Assembly: GCF_000699445.3 (NCBI RefSeq)
Contig: NC_067196.1
Span: 26,677,116-26,741,115 of the forward strand
Origin: Schistosoma haematobium
Lineage: Eukaryota > Platyhelminthes > Trematoda > Strigeidida > Schistosomatidae
DNA: 64,000 nucleotides
Direction: 5' to 3'
The stretch's first letter is position 1. Every line of letters begins with the position of its first letter. This document shows, piece after piece, positions 29,301 through 42,682 of the stretch. Position numbers and translations under genes: made by a program. The notes under the pieces were generated by a model. That model saw only the letters and a list, made by a program, of their open reading frames with translations. It was not told where the DNA came from and did not search any database.

Positions 29301-32300
29301 AATATGCTTAAAATGCGTCATATTAACAACAAGTTACATTATACACATTTGAGATTATCAATGCTGTGTGTGTATGTGTGCATGTATGTATGTATATAGT
29401 ATACATATATAGGAAATTTGAATTCAATGAAAAAGTATTTATAAAAATAGAATGCATAGCGAATTCTTTCACTCTCATTTAAATTAAACTGTGTGCGTTA
29501 TTTTATTTTCAATAGTTGAAATCATGCATCAATGGAAGCTAGACCACCATGGAAAACCTGGAAGCACTGGACAGCCGTTTAGTCCTGTTGTAGGACTCCT
29601 CAGTAGTGTATATCCACGATCCCACCCCTATACTAGGGCGAAACGGCCTTCCAGTGCTTCCAGGTTTTCTATGGTGGTCTAGCTTCAATTGACTCATGAT
29701 TTGAACTATTGAAATTTCTAAAAATTTCCACAAAACCCATTCTGATTATTTTATTTTGTTTATCTGACTAATTAATTAAACAATTCCCTAATGGTTACTC
29801 TTCAATTTAACTAATTCCTAAGTAGAAAAAGTATATATATATATAATGGTTATATGAGGCGTTAATACTAATCGTTATTTTCAGCCCCTGAGGCGACTGA
29901 TAACAATAACAAAAATCAAGTCTTTTAGATAACATTTTATTTGATAAGTGTCATTGATCAATTGTGGCCAATTCTAAATATTAACTCAATTCAATACTTT
30001 CTTAATTAACGTCGTTGACCAACCATAGGAAAAAAAGCTTTACACTTATTTTTTTAGAAATTCTTATACCTGCTATGGTAAAAAACCTTTGATATCTGTG
30101 TCTGAACTAACAACAACAAACAAACCTCAAAGTTTATTAGTTCAAAGTTTAAGAACTGTAGACCAATGAGAAACTATAGGACAACTAGAAAATTAAGTAC
30201 TTGGTATTCCATGACTGGTTATTTTATCTTTGAATTTAATAACTCATTATGTGTTTCTCAAGGTCATTGATATATGATGTACAGAGATCAGTTCTATTAA
30301 CTCTATGACTTTAATGAAAACAGTGAGAGATCACTTCTCAATGACAATTAACTTTTGTTAATATTTATAGAGAAATGTAAGGTTATGCATTGAACACACG
30401 ATAACAATTGGTTAACTATTGAAAAAACAGGAAAGATGTTTCGTTGTAGTACTGAACACTTCAAAAGTACACAATAATATTTAACTCAGGTTTCATAATA
30501 CACTCAATATTATGCGACTTGCTCAAATATATGAACTATCATTTGTCCAAACATCCATTTGTTGATGGCAGTCTTTCTTGTTTAGTGTTTATTTTAAATT
30601 CCACCTATCTACCAAGTATATTTACACGCTTTTCTATTATTTTTAAAACCTAATACGAGGCTAACTATTAAAAAGTACTACCACTGTAGAGTACATATTT
30701 ACCCTGAACATATAGTATTGAATAAAATGAATATTATTATTTTACTACAATAATTGGTGGAATAATAAATGATTTTTGTTTTCCATCTCCAATGAATTCA
30801 CTTCTAAGCTAAATTTTTCCATTCTATATTATCGTCAGTTAGCTGTCTTACTACAGTAGAGAATAACTATACAGACGACAAAAAAGTTATGGTACGTTGG
30901 TTAGCTATGATTTTGTGATTAAAATTATTCTAAACAAAGAGTAAATGTATGTCTCTTTGTTTTTTTCATTCGGTACTTTCTTGTTCTTATCATTCTCTTC
31001 ATAACTTGTTTTCATAAATATTATTCATTGTAGAGTTTTAAAGAATTCAATGGATGCTACAGAGGTGAATCATGGCCCAGTTGAAGACCATAGTCAACAA
31101 ATGGCAATTTTCTATATCATATTTTTCATTGTATTCCCATTCTTTTTTGTCAATATTTTTGTAGCTTTAATTATTATAACATTTCAAGAACAAGGTGAAA
31201 ATGAATTAGTCGATCATGAATTGGATAAAAATCAAGTAAATGATGTATACATGTATCTTTTTTGTTTCTCAAGCCATAGCTTAACATATTGAGCAAATCA
31301 GTATACTCTAGTATTTGAGTAGAAATCATGAACAACAGTCGGCATGGAATAATATGAATACATTTTTTTATTTTATAGGTTCTCAACAACTGCTTACAAC
31401 AGTCTATGTATTGAAATGTAACAGTCATGAATTGTAATTTCATAATTTTTATCGCAAACTGTTCTTGGCTAGTTAACTGTTGAACCCAGAAAGCCCTGGT
31501 TGAATGTTTTCTCCTAGTATGAGGCTCTTCATCACTATCGTGGGTTAAAAAAGTGTCCAATGTGATCTGGTCCCTGATGGTTAACTATGATCAGTCAGTA
31601 GTGTAAACTATGAAATTCAGCAATCCTGGCCACTTATAATAGTTAATAATAGGCATTGGTTGTTGAAAAAGTGAAGTAATAAAAACTACATATATAGGAT
31701 AGTTACTCAAAAACTGATAAGATAGATTATGTGGTGACTATAGATTTGAAAAGCTTACATACGTTTTGGGAGTTATATGAATGAAATGACCGTTTTAAAG
31801 TGGATGGATATGAATGAATATGTATGAATAATATGCGGAGAGGAATTAATCTCAAAATATCAATTTACTATAATAGTGATAGTTGATAACTACCTTTTGT
31901 GGGTAAATAAAATGGGTCTGAGTTTCTAATAGCTAATGCTTCAAGAAAGCTTAATGAAACAGAGTTTATCAGTTTGCTTATTACTTTGATAGATTTAGGA
32001 ATGTCGACAATATATCTAAGTCTGATTAAATCTAGTATGGATAAAGCATCTTTTGAAAAAAGAATCATAATTGCAGCTATGACAAATTCACAGTTTAGTA
32101 TGACCGGTTAATTAATTTCTATCAGTTACGATACCTATTTCAATCACGAAAAACAATGACATTAAATTTCTGCAAATAATTATGACTATTATTTTGATTT
32201 TCTATAAGTCTTTTTGCATTTGGAACGAAATCCTGTACGGTTATCTCTGAAAAATGATCTTTTCATCTGATCCGGACTACGTTGGTGTTACTTTAAACTT

Positions 32301-35300
32301 TGAAAAAACTCACGATGCCACTTAAAGATTATAATATACTTCATTGTATAAATTGAAAATAACTACCTCATGAATTAATGTCAGTCAGTGAATCACTGAT
32401 GAGCAGATAGCTCCAAAGTGTTAGGTAGTCCTAGTGGGAGAATTTTTCTCTCTATTCGCAAGTTCTTAACACTACATAGGTTGGTATTTAGTTCACATGA
32501 CAAATATAATACCATTCATTCAATCAATTTATATTAAATAGTTTACATTTTTCTATTTTCCTCAATTAAACATACAATACTTTTTTGGTAGCTAACTGTT
32601 CCTCAATTGATAATGTTAACTTTATAAGCTACCACTAAACATTTCTTTATAAAATCACAAACCTAACCCGTACTATAATTTACACCAATTCTTAATGAAA
32701 ATATACTGGTAAATTATTAACTACCCGTTTATTTTTTAATCAAAACCAATAATATATTTTTATAAAACGACTAGTGAATTTAATTTCCCAAAAATTCAGC
32801 CATCTGTAGCATTAGAATATCTAATTAGAATATGCATGTTAACAGTGCATTTTACTTAAATTAAACTGACTAATCAAGTTGGTTGGTTGTTTGGTTGATT
32901 TAAGCATTCAGATTTGAAACCAAATATATAATAAAGTTTTTTTTCAGTACCCTCCTATCTCTTTTGAGTATGAGATATTTTTTTAATTGTTAGACTTAAG
33001 TGTATTTTATCCCAAGCTAATCCGTGTCGGGTAGAGACAAGTATCTACAGCGTTACAATGGAAGATGGTTGCCCGATTTCGTGGATTGGTTACGGTTAGA
33101 CATTAACATCATTGGATGTCGGCTCAGTGGTCCAGTAGGTTAAGCATTCGCGCACGAAACTGAAGGCCCTGGGTTCGAATCCCACGAGCGGGATCGTGGA
33201 TGTGCACTACTGAGGAGTTCCACAATAAGACGAAACGGTTGTATAGTGCTTTCTAGTTTCCAATGGTGGTCTAACATCAATCGGTTCATGATCTCAATCA
33301 AAAACTTAATAATCTCCACAACCCCTATAATGATAATAAATAACCTTGTTTCGTTATATATATATACACAAAACATTTTCACACTCAATATTTCCTGTAC
33401 ATATATCAACATGCAAATTTTACTTATTTTTAATCGAAAAAATAATCTTTTTTTTCTCTAGAAACAATGTATTGAATTTGCAATTAATTCAAAACCTTTA
33501 TGTAGATATATGCCTAGTAATATTGCATCAACAAAATATCGAATATGGAGATTAGTTGTATCTAGTCCATTTGAATATTATATTATGACAATGATTGCAT
33601 TAAATACTTTAATTTTAATGATGAAAGTAAGTTTTTCTCACAATATTTATTCATTTATTTATTAAATAAAAATAGAATTTATTATAGAAGTCAAATATAA
33701 GTTATAGAAAAGTAATTACAAATGTAAAATAGGAAATTAGATTAAGTAACTAACTTGATTTATATCATGATTTGATTAAATAAGGTTTAGTTCAAAAGAA
33801 GAATGTAGAAGAAACTTATGATATATTAAAGTGTATATTTCGATAGTGTAATAAGCAAACAGAGTTAATCCAAAATATTTGCTTTATTTGTGCAACATAA
33901 TTCATATAACCTGTTTGTAAATTAACTTGTCAAATCGTGAAAACTAATCAAAATAAATTAAATATAAGGTCAATTAGATACAAAGTGATCATTCAAAGTG
34001 TTAAAGAGAGAGAGGTAAGTAATATAAAATAAAAAGATTAAGAAGTCATATCAACCCTAACCAAGAGAATCGATTAAAGTTTATCATGTCCGATTCAAGG
34101 TTAGAGTAAGTGGTATTTTGTGCGCATACAAGGGAGACTTAAATTTTTTTATTGATCGAGGCTTCTATCTAAAAGCTGTTCTTAAATGAATATAATGACC
34201 TATCTTAATTATTTGTTTCCCCATTATGAAACATGATACTTTCCTAGATTATGATATTACCAAACAATTTTGGTCGGAAATTTTACCCTTCTACTTTCAA
34301 TTATATACTCAAAAGGAATGTGTCCATACTTTTCATTCCTATGTTTTTAATTTTCTCTTTAAAGATTTGGTTGATTACATAACCTTTGCCGAAATTCCAT
34401 TTGTCGTTTATTTTCCTAATTCAGAAGCCGTTCTTCTCAGAGCTTAACATTTTTTTAACCTTTTTAAAACAATTATCAAACAAATGTTTACTAACTTACG
34501 CCTGTTACCACTCGTGGAGAAACATAGGCTGCTCACTTGATGGTGAACAGTTCATATAAACTATCAGTTTTAATAATTTTTCGACTACTATTTGTATGAT
34601 AGCATGATAAATAATAATCAGCTGAACAATTAATTTAAATCCTTCAAATTAGATTATAAGCGTTATTACATAGTAATGATCTTCCTCTTGTAATTAAGAT
34701 GATTCAAATCAATTTATACTGTATCCTAAAATATGAAACAAGTGTATTTTATTTTATCATAAATACTTCATTTGTATTTTACTCTTCTTTCCTTACTAGT
34801 ATTATCGACCAGATTATACAGATGCTAATATGGGCATTCCTGACTGGGAAACACAAAAATATCAAAGTTATTGTAGTACACTAGTTTATTTGAATACAGC
34901 ATTTACTGCGATGTTTACAATGGAATGTTTATTAAAATTAATTGCATTTGGACCAAAAGTAAGGAATACTATTTACACTGATTTTTTTTAATATTGATTA
35001 TGTCGTCAGTTGGTTGAAAGCAATCAACACAGATACCTTAGATATATGCTGCAGCTGGTTGGCACTCGTCAGTAAGGGACCTGCGAAACCTCAGAGGACA
35101 AATGCTTTTTTACGATAAGAAGCTGTTCCACTCAATATCAAAGTCAGAAAACTGACCTAACTTTCTAAGTTACTTTTTGGCTTTCGTAAAACGAAACATT
35201 TTGACTCATGACAAAACATGAATATGTCATCAATATGAATAAAGTTTGATAACTAAATAGGCTATGTCATTTCATGTTATTTTACTAAATAACTGCTGAT

Positions 35301-38300
35301 ATTAAACATGTGATGTCAAAATAGACGATTGCCGTCTATCCGTTGCTGACTTTTGATGAAAACTGATTGATTCGTTCGTTATCTATTTTCATTTAATTTC
35401 GTCACCGAACAATGGAAGTGCTAATGATTTATCATAATTCATAATGATTTTGAAGGGAAAGCGAATACTTTACTTACTACTTAATCAATTTTTACTTCAT
35501 TACTTGTCTATATGATTTTAGTGACGTGTATATTTGTTAATTCTAAATCGGTAATATAACGCAATCACTAAACAATAGTTTCTCGTTTCGAATCAACTTT
35601 AAAGCTATACAAAATGCATTTCCTTTTTCGACACATAACAACTGAAGTATAGACAATTATTAAATGAACAATAAATTTGCAAATCTCTATGCACTCAACG
35701 AATTGGTCATAGGAGGCACAATATTTCCACACAAACGCATACAAAAAGCTACATGAATCTCACCGGACCACACTACAGAGAACCAGATAGATCATATTTG
35801 CATCAATAAAAAATTCCGAAGGACAATGAAAGATGAGAGAGCCAGGAGAGGAGCTGACATAGCTTCGGATCATCACTTGGTTGTGGCCAATTTAAAACTG
35901 AAGCTAAAGAAAAACTGGACAACTGGACAAACAGCACTACAAAGGTTCAATACAGTCTTCCTTCGAGATACTAAAACCTCAATGAATTCAAAATAGCTCT
36001 CAACAGCAGGTTCCAAGCCTTACAGGATCTACTGAAAGAAGAAGAAACTACTATGGAGGACAACTGGAAAGACATCAAAGAAGCATTAACTTCAACGTGT
36101 CAAGAGGTTCTGGGCCTCAAGAAGCATCATCATAAGGAATGGATCTCTATTGAAACACTGGACAGGATCAAAGAAAGGAAGAACAAGAAGATAGCAATTA
36201 ACAACAGCCGAACATGAGCAGAGAGAGTCCAAGCACAAGCTGAATACATAGAAGCAAACAAGCAAGTGAAGAAGAGCATTAGAGCCGACAAGAAGAAATA
36301 CGTGGAGGAACTAGCAACGACGGCGGAAAAAGCTGCAAGAAAGGGAAATATGAAACAGCTTTACAATACAACGAAGAAACTATCAGGGAAATACAGTAAA
36401 CAAGAGAGACCGGTCAAAGACAAAGAAGGAAGGCCAATCACTGAAATTCGACAGCGGCGGAACAGATGGGTAGATTACTTCGAGGAACTCCTGAATAGGC
36501 CGGCTCCAATGAATCCACTGGACATCGAAGCAGTACACACAGATCTTCCTATAGATTTCAACCCACCAACGACGGAAGAAATTAGAATGGCCGTTAGACA
36601 AATCAAGAACGGAAAAGCAGCAGGACCCGACAACATACCAGCTGAAGCACTGAAGTCAGACATCAAAGTAACTACAAACATGCTTCACCTTCTATCCAAA
36701 AAGATTTGGGAGGAGGAACAAGTGCCGATGGACTGAAAAGAAGGACACCCCATCAAGATTCTAAAGAAATGAGATCTGAGCAAATGTGAAAACTACAGAG
36801 GCATTACACTACTGTCAGTACCAGGGAAAGTCTTTAACAGAGTGTTGCTGAACATGATGAAAGACGCAGTAGACGCCCAACTTCTAGATCAACAAGCTGG
36901 ATTCTGTAAGGATCCGTCGTGCACAGACCAAATTGCAACACTACGGATCATTGTCGAACATTCAATTTAGTGGAACTCAACACTGTACATCAACTTCATT
37001 GATTGTGAAAAGGCATTTGACAGTGTAGATAGGAGGACGTCATGGAAACTTCTTCGACATTACGGAGTTCGTGAGGAGATTGTCAATATTGTCCGGAACT
37101 CATACGACGGACTTCAGAGCAAGGTCGTGCATGGAGGACAGCTGACAGATGCATTCCAAGTAAGGACCGGAGTCATACAAGGCTGTTTACTCTCTCCCTT
37201 CCTCTTTCTTCTGGTGGTCGACTTGGTTATGAAGACGTCGACATCTGGGGGAAAACACGGAATACAGTGGGCAGCTCAGAATCAATTAGACGATTTGGAC
37301 TTCGCAGATGACCTAGCCCTCCTATCGCATACACATGAACAAATGCAGATAAAGACAGCCAGTGTAGCAGCAGTCTCTGCATCAGTAGGCCTCAGCATAC
37401 ACAAGGCGAAAACCAAGGCAAAGCAAGGACCGCACTCCTACAGTCGAAGAACAGATGGAACTCAAAACAACTTTCAACCAATACCAAAGTGAGAATCTTC
37501 AATACGAATGTCAAGGCAGTTCCACTGTACGGAGATGAAACTTGGAGAACTACCACAACCATCATCAAGAAGGTACAAGTATTTATAAATAGCTGTCTAC
37601 GCAAGATACTCAACATCCATTGGCCGGATATCATCACCTACAGCCTTCTGTGGGAGAGAACAAACCAGCTTCCAACTGAAGACGAAATTAGGAAGAGACG
37701 ATGGAAATGGATAGAACATACATTGCGCGAATCATCAAACTGCATCACGAGGCAAGCTCTAACTTGGAATGCTGAAGGGAAGCAGAAAAGAGGAAGGCCA
37801 TAGAACATATTACGTTGGGAAATAAAAGTAGATATGAAAAGGATGAGTAACAACTGGAAGGAGCTGGAGAGGATGGCCTAGGACAGGGTTGGATGGAGAA
37901 TGCTGGTGAGCGGTCTATGCTCCTTCACGAGGAGTAACAAGAGTAAGTAAGTAAGTAAGTAAATTTGTAGACATAGATTTCTTTCAGTAAAACAATTAGA
38001 TTTTCTGTTTTCAATGAGTTAACTCACAAAATATTGTTTGATTCGATTACAGTAGTGTATCACAACAGAAATTATGATCGTTTGCTACGTTAAATAGTTT
38101 TCTACCTATTATGCACTAACTCTGAGTTTCATTCATCTAAAATAATTTTATCACTGAATAATAAGCAGCTACTAATCTTTTTTTAGAGTTACTTTCGTGA
38201 TTCATGGAATACGTTTGATTTTATTACGGTAGTTGGTAGCATAACCGATGTACTTGTTTCTGAGCTACAAGTAAGTAATTGTATGTTTTCTTATTTCCAT

Positions 38301-41300
38301 TAATTTTACATTTTATAGAACGACTATTGGCTTCGCCTAAGATATTTTTTGATACATACAGATTTAGTTTAAAACAGAAGTTAATGGTCGAGTTAAGAAT
38401 GTGAGTTTCATTCTGCTTGGAATCAATATCTAGATGTATATACATACGAGGCCTGAAATTAACACATATTATAGTGAATGAGAACACAAGTGGGGACAAT
38501 CGGATGTACTTGAATACAAAATTACAGAACATATTAGTAAAATCTGTGAATCGTACAGTGAAACATTCATTTGCAAAATGTCAACCAATCATCTCAGACT
38601 TCATTGTTCCTTTGTTTACACATCAATCAGTCTCTGCACTCAGCCTCTTTTCTTTGGTCTTCTTGACCTTCCGCCTCCAGACATTTGACTTGAAACTGAT
38701 GATATACACTACTTATATTTGTCGACATCAGTATCAATATCATTCTGAATTCCAAATTGCCCTAAAGCTAAGAGCAACATCAAAAAGAAGTGGTAGTTAT
38801 TATTATTCAGTAAGCTGGTTGATAACGTTTTAATATTTTAGACGATGCTTACTCGTTTCTAATCACAACACTAAATTTCTGACATGTCTAGTTGACCAGT
38901 TGCAAATATAGACAAACTGTGTTCCAAACTTCAGTCAGTCAACCAAAAGCAGCTTAGGAACCAAAACGTACGTAAGCCAGTTCAAGCTATTATACTACAT
39001 CGATGACTTTGAGGAAGGATAACAACGTTTTGCTAAAATATAGAAGTTCAACTATATTCTCGTAATGGTTATTACTTGGACAGTAGGTTATTTTATATAA
39101 AGCCTCTGTAACCTTCAAATCATTTTGAAGACTGTGAATTTCGGTCTCTATTCTTCGGCATTGCCCGTATTCATTAATTTTAAACGGCTAAGTAACTCAG
39201 TGTTGCTAGGTTTTGCCTAGCTACTATTAATGTACGAGCTGTCCGTCAACACATTTCAGATTTCTCCCGAAAGTCCAAGAGCCATCATCCTGAATTTAAT
39301 TTCTTTGTCCGTAAACTGTACTTATTTACCCGTTAAATGATGGCTTTGGATTCGATCTTGTGTGAAGGTAGTGGATAGGCTTACACTACTTTAAACGAGT
39401 ATAAAGCATCTATTTGGTGTTTTTTGGTTCTAAAATGTTCTCCAACTGTTATATGATGAAAATTCTCTTCGCACTGAAAAAGAAGAAAATTGTAATTAAT
39501 GTCTATTTCATCTGATTGTTGACATCAAGATAAATTACTGTTTCTTGACAATAAGTCACTTCATACTGTCTCTTTTTCGGCATTTGCTTAGTGTTCAAGT
39601 TTATTTTAGACAAGTATACGTAATGATAAATGATTATACGCAAAAAATAAAATGAATTAAAACTCTTAATAAATTAAAAAGATTACTTTCAATAGTTAGG
39701 ATGCGTACATAAGCGTTTATTGAATATGATCAATTATGTTGTAAAAGACAGATTTAAGTTGTAAGTTTGTTCTAACCAGTATCTGGTAAATCATTTGCCA
39801 ATTAACTGTACACCACATGAATGGATTTGATTACATTTAATGTGACTATCATTTGTCTGTACAAACGAGACGTATTTTAGTTTAAATAAACTGGGGCAAA
39901 ACTAAATACCAGTAGTATAATCATATTTCGAAAAATTTGATCGATATAAAACGAAGATGATGAAACTAACTATTTCTTCAACTGAACGTATATCCGTTTG
40001 GATTTGAAAGAAAACTAAAATGAGTGTGTTTGCTTCAAAGAACCCTAAAAGTTTATATGGATCGGATGTGTCTCAAATTTATTTGTAACTGATTCAGTGA
40101 TTATCATTAGTTCTTTTCTGATAAATTACTATTAATTAAATAATCTATACTTTTATATTTAAATATTTACATGTTATAAAATGAAATTCAATATTCTTCA
40201 GCAACGTAATACCGTCCACATAGTTTATTTCTTAAATTAATAGTATATGATTATTATTATTATGTATTGTTGTTCGATCGAACATATTCGATAATTATTC
40301 CTAATAGATGACTTTTTTTTCCTAGATATTTTACTCAGATCACAGAGATATTAAGATTTACTTTTAAAACGATGACATATATAAAATTTTGACTAGTTCT
40401 AGTAGAAATCTGTAAAGATGGAGCTTCCTCTGCAGAGACTTTTAGAACCAGAACAATTTAGGATGCCTTTACATTACAGATAAGACAGTTTGACTGTAAA
40501 AATCTAAATTTACTTCTCTTAGAACTGAATTCACCTATAACCAACTTATTGTAGGTCAAGTTGTATTGATTTACTGTCATTCTTACAGCCTACCTCCAAC
40601 TACATAACATCTCAACATAGCTCATGCCATACCGAGTCACTCCTATTAGTGATCATATTTCAAAATGATCGACAGAATTTGACTGGCACTAAAAGACCTA
40701 GACAAATATAATATTAGTCACTTCTCCGTTATTAATCACTTCTACAGAAATATTCTATACTCTTTTTATTTTTTGTCTATTTCAACATTAACAGAATTAC
40801 TCTACTCAATAAGATAAATCCATGTAACTGTATATCCTAAGTGATGTTGCATTTTTTTAAAATTTTATTTACAGGATTCATCATTTCTTAACTTGGGGTT
40901 TTTACGACTATTTCGTGCAGCTCGTTTAATCAAATTAATTAGACAAGGTTATACAATCAGAATACTATTATGGACATTTATTCAATCATTTAAAGCACTA
41001 CCCTATGTTTGCCTACTTATTACTATGTTATTCTTTATTTATGCTGTAGTAGGAATGCAAGTAAGTTTACTTTAGTTTCTTAGTGGCTTTTACATTAAGT
41101 TACTTAGGAAGATCAAAATAAAAAGCTAAGCAATTAGCACATTTCATTCAGAACATGATCAACCTCAGCTTTAATTTTCAAAGTGATAATTGATATAACT
41201 GTCAGAAGTGAAGACTCATTGGTTGTTTTGTGATATTCTATTTCCTCCTTGATCACCCCCACTTTTTATCTGATAAATGACCTTATACCTTAGTTAAGTA

Positions 41301-42631
41301 ACAGTATAAATTTTTTAATAATATGACTTCAGCCTTTCCAGTAATTAAGTTAAACTGACCGTACCGTTTTAACGGTACATTAGAACATTAATGAAGTGTT
41401 TCAAATGTAGATTGAAACAGCTCTAAATTTGAACATATTCTTCAAAAAACACGATTTCATTGTGTAAACTATCGCCAAATAGAAGTTTTTCATTTGATAA
41501 GTCTATTGTATTATTCTTTTACCAATACGGTATCTTTTCCTTAAGCAGCATAGTTTTTACTGAGAGAAAACGAATTGTATTTGCTTACTTGTTTCAATAA
41601 ACAGCCAAAAAAAGCTATCGACCCAATTTTATGAATAATTCATTCAGTTAATCTAATTGAAGTAATCAAATCAACTAATTCTGGCCAATCAGCGGATGAT
41701 ACTTAAAAGTCATTGTATCTAACTCAATATGACTAAGCTTCTTTTTCCTAAACAAATAATTAGAGTTTAGATTAAATTAAAGTTGATTTTCTCCGCGTAT
41801 TTATATCATTTGAGGAAAGATTAGATAAAAGGAAGAGGTGGATATCTCTTTTTTTCTAGTATGGGATTCGTCAACATTTCAGATTCACAACGCTGCAACG
41901 AAACGAACTCATTATGTTCAAACTTCTTACCTAGTGCGTTGCCTTTAAACCACTGGTTTTCCACCTGAGGGTTTACATTAACGGTTTCAGTCAGTTCGTA
42001 ATATGATGCGGCAGTCGTCTAGTACCATTTATGAGTAGTAGTCTCCGTTCCGACAGTGCTGAACTCCTGTTGTCACGATTTTTCATCTAAACGTCAAGAA
42101 TCCATCACAAAATCCTCCAATTTTGAAGACAGGTCCTATTATTAAATCACAACATTTCAAGAAACACTGGAAAGAGGAAGCCACTAGATAGCTGTTTCAT
42201 CTCAGCTTGTGACTCTTGATCAATCCGGCACTTGAACCACACATGTGACAAGTTCTCTCTAATTTTTTACGGTTCTTAAGCTGACATCAATTCGTGTTAC
42301 AAGCTATCATGAAAACATTTAAAAATTTCCACAAATCCACCTTACTTTACATTAATAATAGAACTTAATGACTAGTATTTACTAGAAGTATATTTTAATA
42401 CAACTAAATTCTCTTTAAAACATATGATAATTAAAAATTAAAGTTCACATATACTTTAACTGTATATTCATAATTGTTATTATCATCACTATAAATTTTA
42501 AATTGAATGAACTCTTTATGTACAAAGATGAAATAAGTGACCGGAAGAAGTAACAACGTTCAAGTTGTAGATGAGAGCAAACTAGGTAGCGAAACAAGAA
42601 AGAAGGCTGAATAAAACTTTACAGAATGTAG

Positions 42632-42682
<51 letters not shown>

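Larger units (their letters stand above)
34959..38186 (+). other. Cav2: CaV2 intron 13
   Basis: 3.2 kb, GTAAGG...TTAG. Most of it is a decayed RTE-type retrotransposon in sense orientation (about 35664-37962); the flanks are plain AT-rich intron. Confidence 0.85.

Noticed and set aside
31174..31560. 128-codon open frame on the - strand
   Set aside because: It overlaps CaV2 exon 11 in antisense and continues into intron; the peptide has no recognisable features. A shadow frame.
31440..31640. Possible SINE remnant in intron 11
   Set aside because: Only scattered words (TTGAACCCAGAAAG, CCTAGTATGAGGCTCTTCA) resemble the family; too decayed to support.
33105..33195. Possible tRNA gene (boxes A and B well preserved)
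   Set aside because: No matching acceptor stem or plausible anticodon arm, and the same block recurs with the same tail at many sites, so it is the head of a SINE.
34226..34447. 73-codon open frame in intron 12
   Set aside because: AT-rich, aromatic-heavy product with no motif; expected by chance in this composition.
41850..42300. Possible decayed SINE
   Set aside because: Less AT-rich and with a few family-like words, but no ordered box A, box B and tail, so not listed as an element.
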